Positions 54,256-62,387 of a DNA stretch of 64,000 bases are shown one piece after another. Position numbers and translations under genes: made by a program. The stretch comes from Paraburkholderia caribensis (GTDB taxonomy: Bacteria; Pseudomonadota; Gammaproteobacteria; Burkholderiales; Burkholderiaceae): NCBI RefSeq assembly GCF_002902945.1, contig NZ_CP026102.1, forward strand, positions 1,612,001 to 1,676,000, given 5' to 3'. The number at the start of each line of letters is the position of its first letter. Within the stretch, counting starts at the first letter, position 1. The notes below the pieces were generated by a model that searched no databases, was not told where the DNA came from, and was given only the letters and a program-made list of their open reading frames with translations.

Positions 54256-54267
54256 GGAGACACGAGC

Positions 54268-55185
54268 ATGAAATCCACCTCAAGATTTCGTCCGGCATGG
54301 CTTGCGGGCATCGTGCGCACCTTTGCCGTTGGCTGTGCACTGTGTTTCGCCACATTGACGGCGGCGCACGCCGAGAAGGACTTCAACACGCCCGATGCCG
54401 CGATGAACGCATTCGGCGAAGCCGTCACGAACAACGACGAGGCGACACTGCAATCCATTTTCGGGCGCGACTTTCGCGATCTGATTCCGCCCGTCGGCGC
54501 CGACATCCGCAGCCGCTTCCTCGACGAATGGGGCAAGGCGCACCAGGTCGAGCAGACCGGCGACAATCACGCCCGTATTACCGTCGGCAACGACGGGTGG
54601 ACGTTTCCTGTTCCACTCGTGAAGGGTGCGAAAGGATGGCACTTCGACATGCAGGCGGGCGCGGAGGAAATGCGCTTGCGGCGCATCGGCCGAAACGAAC
54701 TCGCCGTCATTCAGACGATGCTCGCGATCTACGACGCGCAGCGCGAATATGCCCTCACCGATCACGATGGAGTCGGCCTGCTCAGGTATGCGTCGAAACT
54801 GTCGAGTTCGCCGGGAAAGCACGACGGCCTCTACTGGCCGACCGAGCCCGACGCGCCTCCTAGTCCGCTCGGCCCGGCTTTCGTGCAGGCGGCCACTCGC
54901 CACGCCGCGGATGCCGGATACCACGGCTACCACTACAAGCTGCTGACGTCGCAAGGTCCGCATGCGCCGGGCGGTGCCTACGACTATGTCGCGCATGGCA
55001 AGCTGTTCGGTGGCTTCGCCGTTCTCGCATGGCCCGTGCGCTACGGCGACACGGGCATCAAGAGCTTCATGGTCAGCCATGCAGGCCAGGTCTACGAACG
55101 CGATCTCGGTCCCGATAGCGCGGCGAAGGCGAAGGCGATTTCCTCGTTCGATCCCGGACCCGGCTGGGCGAAGGTGCAGCCTTGA
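54268..55185 (+). CDS. DUF2950 protein
   Basis: A 305-residue secreted protein with a signal peptide ending TAAHAE. Typical DUF2950 features are FNTPDAAMNAFGEAV, LIPPVGADIRSRFLDEW, IYDAQREYA, DGLYWP and GHYxYK-like YHGYHYKLLTSQGPHAPGGA. DUF2950 genes regularly follow DUF3300 genes, and the pair is thought to act together in the envelope. It is 12 bp after DUF3300 copy 2, clearly in the same operon. Confidence 0.88.
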   Translation: MKSTSRFRPAWLAGIVRTFAVGCALCFATLTAAHAEKDFNTPDAAMNAFGEAVTNNDEATLQSIFGRDFRDLIPPVGADIRSRFLDEWGKAHQVEQTGDNHARITVGNDGWTFPVPLVKGAKGWHFDMQAGAEEMRLRRIGRNELAVIQTMLAIYDAQREYALTDHDGVGLLRYASKLSSSPGKHDGLYWPTEPDAPPSPLGPAFVQAATRHAADAGYHGYHYKLLTSQGPHAPGGAYDYVAHGKLFGGFAVLAWPVRYGDTGIKSFMVSHAGQVYERDLGPDSAAKAKAISSFDPGPGWAKVQP

Positions 55186-55295
55186 AAAGACGCAGGCCAG
55201 CCGATTGGTGTGCCGCGTGACCCCGTGGCGGCAGCCGGCGTCTTTCTACGCTCATTGCCGCCAACGTCGCGGTCGCCAGTGCGACGACCAGTAAG

Positions 55296-55328
55296 GCGAT
55301 ACGAGAGCGATACGAGAGCGATACGAGA
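55296..55328. repeat. Three tandem copies of an 11-bp unit
   Basis: GCGATACGAGA is repeated three times without interruption in the space between two convergent genes. It may be a slippage product; no coding role is seen. Confidence 0.85.
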
Positions 55329-55354
55329 GGCCGTCATGCCGAGGCGCAAGACCC

Positions 55355-55780
55355 TCAGCGCCCCATGCGCCGATCGTAGCTGCGCGAAATGCGGTCGAGC
55401 AGCGTGGGGTCACGCGCGTCGCGTGAGTTGAACTGCACGACCACGCTGCCGTCGGCTTGCTGGCGTACGCTCGCCGTCACGGTGCTGCCATCGAGCGTGC
55501 CGACGACGTTGCCGCTGCCCGGGTCCTGGACGGTGACCGTCACGCCCTCGTCATGCATGGCGCCCGACGCAGCGGCAAACGACCGATCGTAGCTGGCTGG
55601 CGTCATCACGACGGTTCCTGGCGGCGCCGCGTAGTAGGGACATCCCGCCAGCGGCAGCAGGAACGCCCAAAGGCCGATGCGCAGGATGCGCGCGACGTCG
55701 AAACGTTCGCGAGCCGCGGGCCCGGGCCCGACGGCGTTTCCCGAGTCTGCGTGAAAGTACCGTTTGCTCCATGGCGTCAT
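55355..55780 (-). CDS. Small lipoprotein of unknown function
   Basis: A 141-residue protein from the ATG at 55780 with AGGGGA upstream. An unusually long basic N-terminus (about 30 residues) precedes the hydrophobic core and lipobox LAGC. The mature domain (VTVTVQDPGSGNVVGTLDGS, TVTASVRQQADGSVVVQFN) looks like a small beta sandwich. I do not recognise a family. A later start would give a more normal signal sequence, but none with a ribosome site was found. Confidence 0.65.
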   Translation of the reverse strand: MTPWSKRYFHADSGNAVGPGPAARERFDVARILRIGLWAFLLPLAGCPYYAAPPGTVVMTPASYDRSFAAASGAMHDEGVTVTVQDPGSGNVVGTLDGSTVTASVRQQADGSVVVQFNSRDARDPTLLDRISRSYDRRMGR

Positions 55781-56112
55781 CGCGATTCCCCTCGACCGGA
55801 TACGGCGATCAGCAATGCACATACGCACGCGAATGCCGTCGCCGCTTGAACCTGACATCGACATTCAGATAGCTACGACTGAAAGTAAAGCATAGCTCCC
55901 CTTCCGCAGGTTGCCGATGCATTCAAGAAACAGCGTCAGATACTACGGTTGACGCTGACATCATGATGCCGCGCGTGTTCGACCGCGATCCGACGGCAGC
56001 GCGTAATGCTCGCTCTTCGGCGCAGCCGTTCACGACAGAACTTGCCCGCCTGATGTCGTGATGCGAGGCCACGGCGACGAAGAGCAACCCGCACGCCGCC
56101 GCCAGCGTTTGC
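55781..56112. other. Intergenic stretch
   Basis: About 330 bp between two minus-strand genes with no supported feature. Confidence 0.3.
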
Positions 56113-56502
56113 CTACATCCCGCCGAAAGGCTTCTTCACGACCAGTTTGTTGGTCACCGACGTCACGCCCGGAACGCCTTTGGCGATCTCCACGACCTTG
56201 TCGATCTGCGACGCATCGGCCACCGAGCCGTTCAACGTTATCGCGCCGTCTTTCGCCGTGACGCTGATATCCCCGGCGCTGATCTCCTTCTGCTTCCCGA
56301 TGGCGGCATACACCTTCCGGCGCAGCGCCCGATCCGCTTTCCTGCCTGTTGCGGGTGCAGCCGCACCGGACGCCGTCGTCGCGGATGTGCCCGGTACGCT
56401 GGCGGGCGCCTTCGCCGGCTGCCCCGACTGGCACCAGGCACTCATGGATGCTGCGACGAGCGATGCCACGACGGCCAGTTGAACTACGTAATTGCTTTTC
56501 AT
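56113..56502 (-). CDS. BON-domain periplasmic protein
   Basis: A 129-residue protein with a signal peptide ending SAWCQS, an Ala/Pro-rich linker and one BON domain (DISVTAKDGAITLNGSVADA, VEIAKGVPGVTSVTNKLVV). BON domains of the OsmY type bind phospholipid and respond to osmotic or envelope stress. It ends in KKPFGGM. Confidence 0.88.
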   Translation of the reverse strand: MKSNYVVQLAVVASLVAASMSAWCQSGQPAKAPASVPGTSATTASGAAAPATGRKADRALRRKVYAAIGKQKEISAGDISVTAKDGAITLNGSVADASQIDKVVEIAKGVPGVTSVTNKLVVKKPFGGM

Positions 56503-56532
56503 CGAATACTCCCGTTGATCTCCGTGGCGGAC

Positions 56533-57678
56533 TCAGAACGTATGGCGAATGCCGATCATCGCCGCAGTGGTCGACTCTCCCGGCGCAACCGGCGCGCCGT
56601 AGATAATCGTCTGGTTCATGGTCCCCTTGTTGTCGACATAGCCGACCTGCGCGTAAGCCCTGGTCCTCTGCGACAGGCTGTATTCGGCGCCCACTGCAAA
56701 TTCGCTCGAGTGGTTCGCTGAATGGTTCCGGTCTTTCAGGTAGTAGTAGCCGGACGTGACCTTGAAGCGAGGATTGAACTGGTAGCCAAGACCGCCCGAT
56801 ATCATTTCGAAGTCGGCGGTGTTGCTCTTCGCTGGATTCTTGCCGACGCCGTAAGACGCGGATAGCGAAAACCCGCTGATCGTGTACATCGCGCCGAAGT
56901 AGTAGAAACGGTTATTGGCAAGACCTGTCGCGGGCACGGCGGGCGCGGCCGGATAGGTCAGCGGGAACGGGTTCGTGTCGTGTCCGTTGTAGTACACGGC
57001 AGACAGGTTCAGACCGTAGTTCGAATACTTGAGCACGGCGGATTCACGCGTGCCGCCCTGGAACTGACCGCCGACGCCGCCCGGCGCATACTCCAGCGCA
57101 ACCGAGGCCCCATAGAATTTCGGCGAATTGTAGACGAGCGCGTTGCTGTCATACAGGGCGCCGATCGGCGCGTTGGTACTCGTGCCGGGCCAGCCGGCCG
57201 CCTGATTCATGCCCAGCCACGCAGTCAGGATACTGCCGAAATACTGCGCGCCGCGCACGTCGGTTTCGGCCATCGCGTAGATCATCGGGATGATCTGCCG
57301 CCCGGCGTCGAACGTGCCGAATGGCCCGGCTACCCCGACCGTCGCAAACTGGTTGAAGATCGCCGTCGTGCCCGGCGTATCGGCGAGACCGAACTTGCCG
57401 TTCGTGGAATTGAACACGCCCTGCAGCTTGAAGTTGATCTTGTAGCCGCCGCCGAGATCCTCGCTTCCCTTGAGCCCCCAGAAGCTGGCGTAGATACCGC
57501 CGTCCTTGAGCTGATAAACGTGGCCAAGGTTCGGCGCATGCGGCTGAAAGGTCGCCGCCGACGTGCTCTGATACAGCATCCCGGTGTCGATCACGCCATA
57601 CAGCGTCACCGACGATTGCGCATGGGCTGCCGTGGCGAAAACCGCCAGCGCAGCAGCGCAGCATGACTTCAGTTTCAT
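56533..57678 (-). CDS. General outer-membrane porin
   Basis: A 381-residue porin; the ATG at 57678 follows AGGAGAC. The signal ends TAAHAQ and the mature protein begins SSVTLYGVIDTGMLYQS. Further porin marks are FWGLKGSEDLGGGYKINFKL and the terminal GIRHTF. An open frame extends far upstream but is not coding. It lies 83 bp after the acyl-CoA ligase and may be the last gene of the catabolic operon, supplying outer-membrane entry for the substrate. Confidence 0.92.
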   Translation of the reverse strand: MKLKSCCAAALAVFATAAHAQSSVTLYGVIDTGMLYQSTSAATFQPHAPNLGHVYQLKDGGIYASFWGLKGSEDLGGGYKINFKLQGVFNSTNGKFGLADTPGTTAIFNQFATVGVAGPFGTFDAGRQIIPMIYAMAETDVRGAQYFGSILTAWLGMNQAAGWPGTSTNAPIGALYDSNALVYNSPKFYGASVALEYAPGGVGGQFQGGTRESAVLKYSNYGLNLSAVYYNGHDTNPFPLTYPAAPAVPATGLANNRFYYFGAMYTISGFSLSASYGVGKNPAKSNTADFEMISGGLGYQFNPRFKVTSGYYYLKDRNHSANHSSEFAVGAEYSLSQRTRAYAQVGYVDNKGTMNQTIIYGAPVAPGESTTAAMIGIRHTF

Positions 57679-57761
57679 TCCGTCTCCTCTGGTTCCATAC
57701 ATGCCGGGATGTTCCCGGTCGTTTCTTGATTGAAAGTACGCGTACCGCGCCGCGTCGCGTG

Positions 57762-59390
57762 TCAGGCCGTCAGGTAATAGTCTGCGAACCGATCTCTCAG
57801 CTGGTTCTTGAGCACTTTGCCCGTCGCGCCGACGGGCACGGTATCGATGAACACCACCGCGTCGGGTTTCCACCAGCGCGCCACGCGCCCGTCGAGGAAC
57901 GCGAGCAGTCCGTTCGCGTCCAGCCCGCTTCCCGGCTTTTTCACGACCAGCAGCAACGGCCGTTCGTCCCACTTCACATGGCGCGCGGCAATGCAGACGG
58001 CAGTCGCGACGTCGGGATGCAGGCACGCGACGTTTTCGATGTCGGTCGAACTGATCCATTCCCCGCCCGACTTGATGACGTCCTTGCTGCGATCGGTGAT
58101 CTGCATGAAACCGTCGGCGTCGATCCTTGCGATATCGCCCGTCGGAAACCAGCCGTCGCGCAGCGGCGGCTGCCCTTCGCTGCCAAAGTACTCCCGCGCG
58201 ACCCATGGGCCCCGCACCAGCAGATCGCCCGCCGCGACGCCGTCCCACGGCAACGCGGCGCCATCCGCATCGACGATCTTCATGTCGATGCCGAACACCG
58301 CGCGCCCCTGCTTCGCCTGCACCTCGTAACGCTTGCAGCCAGGCAGCGAGAGCTGATGCGCCTTGAGGCTGCAGACCGTGCCGACCGGGCTCAATTCCGT
58401 CATGCCCCAGGCGTGCAGGACCTCGACGCGATGCGACTCCCTGAACGCCGCCGTCATCGCCGTCGAACACGCAGCGCCGCCGACGATCGTGCGCCTCATG
58501 TGCGAGAACGCGCCCTTGATCGCGTCGACGTGTGCGAGCAGACCCTGCCAGACCGTCGGCACACCCGCCGACAGCGTGACCTGCTCGGCTTCGATCAGTT
58601 CGTAGAGGGATTGACCGTCGAGCGCCGGGCCCGGAAACACCAGCTTCGCGCCGACCATGCACGCGATATACGGCAATCCCCACGCGTTCACATGGAACAT
58701 CGGCACGACGGGGAGAATCGCATCGCGCGCCGAGCAGTTGAGCGAATCGGGCAACGCCGCCGCATAGGTGTGCAGCACGGTCGAGCGGTGGCTGTACAGC
58801 ACGCCTTTCGGGTTGCCCGTGGTGCCCGACGTGTAGCACAGCGACGAGGCGCTGTTTTCGTCGAGCAATGGCCATTCGAACACATCGTCGTGAAGATCGA
58901 CGAGGTCTTCGTAGCACAACAGCATCGTGGACAGGCCGTGCGTTTGCGGCATGTGCGCCCGATCGGTCATCGCGACGAAGAGCTTCGGGCTTTTCACGCG
59001 CGGCGCGACGCTCTCGATCAACGGCAGGAACGTGAGGTCGAAGAACACCACGCGATCCTGCGCGTGCTCGATGATGTAGGCGAGCTGATCGACATGCAGC
59101 CGCGGGTTGAGCGTATGCAACACGGCGCCGGAGCCCGACACGGCGAAGTAAAGCTCCATATGGCGATAGCCATTCCACGCGAGCGTCGCAACCCGCTCGC
59201 CATGCCCGACGTCGAGAGCCGCCAGCGCATTGGCCATGCGGCGCGCGCGTTGCGCCAGATCCCGGTACGAATAGCGGTGAATATCGCCTTCGACGCGTCG
59301 CGACACGATCTCCCGCCCGCCGTGATGGCGTTCCGCGTGCGTCAGCAGCGACGCCACCAGCAGCGGCTGCTGCATCATCAAACCTTGCAT
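57762..59390 (-). CDS. Acyl-CoA ligase (AMP-forming)
   Basis: A 542-residue enzyme of the ANL superfamily. AGGAG precedes the ATG at 59390. Motifs are the phosphate loop YTSGTTGNPKGV, the core HAWGMTELSP, the hinge DRSKDVIKSGGEWIS and the C-terminal Lys in PVGATGKVLKNQL. The closeness to medium- and long-chain fatty acyl-CoA ligases (MQQPLLVASLLTHAERHHG at the start) suggests a fatty or aryl-alkanoic acid. It overlaps the Rieske gene by 13 bp. Confidence 0.92.
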   Translation of the reverse strand: MQGLMMQQPLLVASLLTHAERHHGGREIVSRRVEGDIHRYSYRDLAQRARRMANALAALDVGHGERVATLAWNGYRHMELYFAVSGSGAVLHTLNPRLHVDQLAYIIEHAQDRVVFFDLTFLPLIESVAPRVKSPKLFVAMTDRAHMPQTHGLSTMLLCYEDLVDLHDDVFEWPLLDENSASSLCYTSGTTGNPKGVLYSHRSTVLHTYAAALPDSLNCSARDAILPVVPMFHVNAWGLPYIACMVGAKLVFPGPALDGQSLYELIEAEQVTLSAGVPTVWQGLLAHVDAIKGAFSHMRRTIVGGAACSTAMTAAFRESHRVEVLHAWGMTELSPVGTVCSLKAHQLSLPGCKRYEVQAKQGRAVFGIDMKIVDADGAALPWDGVAAGDLLVRGPWVAREYFGSEGQPPLRDGWFPTGDIARIDADGFMQITDRSKDVIKSGGEWISSTDIENVACLHPDVATAVCIAARHVKWDERPLLLVVKKPGSGLDANGLLAFLDGRVARWWKPDAVVFIDTVPVGATGKVLKNQLRDRFADYYLTA

Positions 59391-59851
59391 TGTTGCTTCT
59401 CCTGTCTGGTCGCGCATTGCCGCGCTTCCGGTTGCCCTGCTGCCTTGCCGTCTGTACCGTCTGTACCGTCTGTACCGTCTGTACCGTCTGTACCGTCTGT
59501 GCCGTCTGTGCCGTCTGTGCCGTCCACCGGCGCCGCGCCCTGTTCGTCGAGATTCAGGACCAGCTTCGAACCGACCGTCGCGACAGCAAACGCGGTGAGC
59601 CTCAAGCTGCCCGCGCCGGGCGTGCATCCCGTGCGCAGATCGAAGCGCAGGCCGTGTGCGGGACAGCGCAGCATGGACCCTTCCATCTGCCCATTCCCGA
59701 GCGACGCGCCGTTGTGCGGGCACGAGTCGTCGATCGCGTAAATCGCGCCGTCGACGTTGAAGACCACGATGCAGCGACCGTCGACGAATACCCGCTTGCG
59801 CTGGCCCGGCCCGATTTCGCCGGCAACACCGATCCCTACCTGACGTGACAT
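59378..59851 (-). CDS. Rieske 2Fe-2S ferredoxin with DGT repeat tail
   Basis: A 157-residue protein. The cluster ligands are Cys44 and His46 (SCPHNGASLGNG) and Cys63 and His66 (LRCPAHGLRFD), the normal Rieske spacing. After residue about 108 the chain turns into eight Asp-Gly-Thr units encoded by a 9-bp tandem repeat, then a short Gln/Lys-rich end. The tail is not part of any Rieske fold. The ferredoxin could feed electrons to an oxygenase; no terminal Rieske oxygenase is in view. It starts 39 bp after the small hydrolase. Confidence 0.88.
   Translation of the reverse strand: MSRQVGIGVAGEIGPGQRKRVFVDGRCIVVFNVDGAIYAIDDSCPHNGASLGNGQMEGSMLRCPAHGLRFDLRTGCTPGAGSLRLTAFAVATVGSKLVLNLDEQGAAPVDGTDGTDGTDGTDGTDGTDGTDGTDGKAAGQPEARQCATRQEKQQCKV
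59451..59522. repeat. VNTR of eight 9-bp units inside the Rieske gene
   Basis: Five TCTGTACCG units are followed by three TCTGTGCCG units (plus strand). On the minus strand they encode (Asp-Gly-Thr)n. The 9-bp unit keeps the frame, so copy-number change would lengthen or shorten the tail without killing the gene. Confidence 0.95.
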
Positions 59852-59890
59852 CGCAGGCTCCTTTCCTTGCCAAATGAGGTGACAGTCAGA

Positions 59891-60451
59891 TCAGAGCAAC
59901 TCGCCGATCAGCGTCGTCGCCCGCGGCCATTCTCCAAAGCCCGCAGCGGGATTGAGATGGCCGACTTCGCCGAGATCGACGAGACGGCTGCCCCAGTCAC
60001 ACGCCATCCCTTGCACACGCTCGAACTGCGCGAGCGGATCGTTACGGCTCGCACCGACGATGCTCGGAAACGGCAGCCGTTCGCGCGGAATGGGATGCCA
60101 GCCGTTCGCTGCGAGCACATCGAAACCCGGATAGCCGGCCGGCAGCGGCGTTTCGAGGTCGGCAGGCGCGGCGAGCAGCGCGCCGTGAATCTTGCGGTCG
60201 TGCTGCCTCGCCCAATGCACCGTGATCATCACGCCCGCGCTATGTGCGACCAGAATGACCGGGCCATCGATCTTCGCGAGCGCCGCATCGAGTGCCGCGA
60301 CACGCGCCGCGCAACTGAGCCCGTCGTGTTCGAGCGGCGGCACGCAAGCCGCGTTCGGCAGCGTCTGCGCGAGCAGCGTTTGCCAATGCCCGGCGACGTG
60401 ATCGCGCAAGCCCGGCACGATCAGAACGGTGGGTGTGAAAACGGGAGTCAT
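59891..60451 (-). CDS. RBBP9/YdeN-type serine hydrolase
   Basis: A 186-residue alpha/beta hydrolase. The start at 60451 gives TPTVLIVPGLRDHVAGHWQT, the family opening. The nucleophile Ser is in LVAHSAGVM, and a late His in EVGHLNPAAGFGEWP completes the triad. These enzymes are small esterases of poorly known substrate. In the operon it lies 20 bp after the dioxygenase and may cleave an ester or lactone intermediate. Confidence 0.85.
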   Translation of the reverse strand: MTPVFTPTVLIVPGLRDHVAGHWQTLLAQTLPNAACVPPLEHDGLSCAARVAALDAALAKIDGPVILVAHSAGVMITVHWARQHDRKIHGALLAAPADLETPLPAGYPGFDVLAANGWHPIPRERLPFPSIVGASRNDPLAQFERVQGMACDWGSRLVDLGEVGHLNPAAGFGEWPRATTLIGELL

Positions 60452-60470
60452 GACAAGCTTGCCTTTCCCG

Positions 60471-61319
60471 TCAATACGGCTTGTCGCCGATGATCCCCGC
60501 ACGCTCCATCTTGCGATGGCTCGGCGGGTAGTCCATCACCGCATAGTGTTGCGTGCTGCGGTTGTCCCAGATAGCGATGCTGTTCGGTTTCCAGCGCCAG
60601 CGCACCTGGTATTCGGGTATGTACGCCTGGCTGATCAGATAGCGCAGCAGATCGCCCGCGCCGGGATTCGCGTCCTGTCCGAAGCGCACCCGCGCCGCCG
60701 TGTGATAGTTGGTGAAATGCGTGGTGAAGGCGTTCACGAACAACACCTTCTCGCCCGTTTCCGGGTGCGTGCGCACCACCGGGTGCTCCGCGTCCGGGAA
60801 CTGCGCCTTCAGTGCGAGGCGTTTCTCGACGGGCATCGCCGCGCCGAAACTCGCCTCGATGCTATGCCGGGCACGCAAGTCCGCGATCTGCGTCTTGATG
60901 TGCTCGGGCAGGTTCTCATAGGCGAGGACCATGTTCGCCCACATCGTGTCGCCGCCCACGGGCGGACACTCCACGCAGCGCAGCACCGCGCCGAACTGCG
61001 GCGCTTCCCGCCAAGTGGCGTCGGCATGCCACGCGTTCTCGTAGCGGTCGTTGGGCTGCTCCGGATTCTTGTAGATGCGCACGAGGCCGGGATGATCCGG
61101 GTCGCTGCCTGCGACGGGATGATCTTCCAGTTCGCCGAAGCGCCGCGCGAACGCCACATGCTGGGCGCGCGTGATGTCCTGGTCGCGCAGGAAGATCACG
61201 CGGTGTGTCAGCAGCGCCGCGCGGATCTGCGCGAACAGGCCGTCATCGTGGATCGCATCGGCGAGCTGCACGCCCGTCAGTTCGGCGCCGATCGTGCACG
61301 TCAAGGGTTCGACTCGCAT
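60471..61319 (-). CDS. TauD/TfdA-family 2-oxoglutarate dioxygenase
   Basis: A 282-residue Fe(II)/2-oxoglutarate oxygenase. Iron ligands are His98 and Asp100 (WHADATW) and His258 (STQHYA); Arg269 or Arg273 should bind the co-substrate carboxylate. The sequence PVGGDTMWANM is the TauD signature. TauD and TfdA hydroxylate next to a sulfonate or ether oxygen and so split the bond. It starts 11 bp after the quinone oxidoreductase. With an MFS importer and a CoA ligase, an aryloxy- or alkyl-ether acid is one possible substrate. Confidence 0.92.
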   Translation of the reverse strand: MRVEPLTCTIGAELTGVQLADAIHDDGLFAQIRAALLTHRVIFLRDQDITRAQHVAFARRFGELEDHPVAGSDPDHPGLVRIYKNPEQPNDRYENAWHADATWREAPQFGAVLRCVECPPVGGDTMWANMVLAYENLPEHIKTQIADLRARHSIEASFGAAMPVEKRLALKAQFPDAEHPVVRTHPETGEKVLFVNAFTTHFTNYHTAARVRFGQDANPGAGDLLRYLISQAYIPEYQVRWRWKPNSIAIWDNRSTQHYAVMDYPPSHRKMERAGIIGDKPY

Positions 61320-61329
61320 GACTTGTTCC

Positions 61330-62310
61330 TCAGATGACGAAGACCGACGAGCCGGTCGTCTTGCGCGCTTCCAGGTCGCGGTGCGCTTGCGCTGCGTCCT
61401 CGAGTGCGTAACGCTGGTTGAGTTCGATCCTGATCCGGCCCGCGGCGATATGCCCGAAGATTTCGCCTGCCAGTTCGTTCTTTTCGACCGGATCGGCGAT
61501 ATAGTCGGCCAGCGCCGGGCGCGTCAGATAGAGCGAGCCTTTCACCGCCAGCATCTGCGGATTGAGCGGCGGAATCGGACCCGAAGCCGTGCCGACGCAG
61601 ACCATCAGACCGCGACGCTTGAGCGAATCGAGCGAAGCCTCGAAGGTATCCTTGCCGACGCTGTCGAACACCACGTTCACGCCCACGCCGTCCGTGAGTT
61701 CGCGCACGCGCTTCGCGACGTTCTCCCGGCCGTAGTAGACGATATGGTCGCAGCCATGCGCACGGGCAACCTCGCCCTTGGCTTCCGTCGAAACCGTGCC
61801 GATCACGGTCAGGCCCAGCAGCTTCGCCCATTGCGACACGATCAGCCCAACGCCACCCGCAGCCGCGTGCAGCAGGATGACGTCGCCCGGCTTGAAGCCG
61901 TAGATACGGCGCATCAGATACGCCGCCGTCAGGCCGCGCATGGTCATGCCAGCCGCCGTTTCGCTGGAGATCGCATCGGGCAGCTTGATGAGCGGACCGG
62001 CGGGAACGAGGCGTTCGGTGCTATAGGCGCCGAGCGTATTGACGAAGCCGGTGTAGGTCACGCGATCGCCCACCGCGACGTTCGTCACATCCGGGCCAAT
62101 CGATTCGACCACGCCCGCCGCCTCGACGCCCATGCCTGCAGGGAGTGGGACGGGATAGAGGCCGCTGCGGAAATACGTGTCGGCGAAATTCAGACCCACT
62201 GCCTCGTGACGCAGGCGGACCTGTCCTGGGCCGGGGTCGCCCACTTCCACGTCCTCGTAGCGCAAGACTTCGGGACCACCCGTTTCATGGAAGCGCACTG
62301 CCTTTGCCAT
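61330..62310 (-). CDS. NADPH:quinone oxidoreductase-type zinc-free MDR protein
   Basis: A 326-residue medium-chain reductase with AGGAG before the ATG at 62310. No zinc cysteines are present. It has VGLNFADTYFRSGLYP, the cofactor loop HAAAGGVGLIVSQWAKLLG and FDSVGKDTFEASL, all of the quinone oxidoreductase (Qor) group. It would reduce quinones or enones with NADPH. It lies 78 bp after the MFS gene. Confidence 0.92.
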   Translation of the reverse strand: MAKAVRFHETGGPEVLRYEDVEVGDPGPGQVRLRHEAVGLNFADTYFRSGLYPVPLPAGMGVEAAGVVESIGPDVTNVAVGDRVTYTGFVNTLGAYSTERLVPAGPLIKLPDAISSETAAGMTMRGLTAAYLMRRIYGFKPGDVILLHAAAGGVGLIVSQWAKLLGLTVIGTVSTEAKGEVARAHGCDHIVYYGRENVAKRVRELTDGVGVNVVFDSVGKDTFEASLDSLKRRGLMVCVGTASGPIPPLNPQMLAVKGSLYLTRPALADYIADPVEKNELAGEIFGHIAAGRIRIELNQRYALEDAAQAHRDLEARKTTGSSVFVI

Positions 62311-62387
62311 GTTGAATCTCCTGTTCATTACTCAAACTACACATCGTTTCTTGCCTGCGTCATCACGCACGCGCTGCCATCGATCAA

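Noticed and set aside
55296..55328. Tandem 11-bp repeat as a phage attachment or regulatory iteron
   Set aside because: Only three copies between convergent genes, with no integrase or replication gene nearby.
56533..59178. Single 881-codon open frame through porin and acyl-CoA ligase
   Set aside because: The N-terminal two thirds is an antisense-like shadow frame rich in Arg; the porin starts at 57678 with its own ribosome site and the ligase is in another frame.
59451..59522. Array of short repeats resembling a CRISPR
   Set aside because: The units are 9 bp, contiguous and without spacers, and they encode Asp-Gly-Thr in the Rieske gene.
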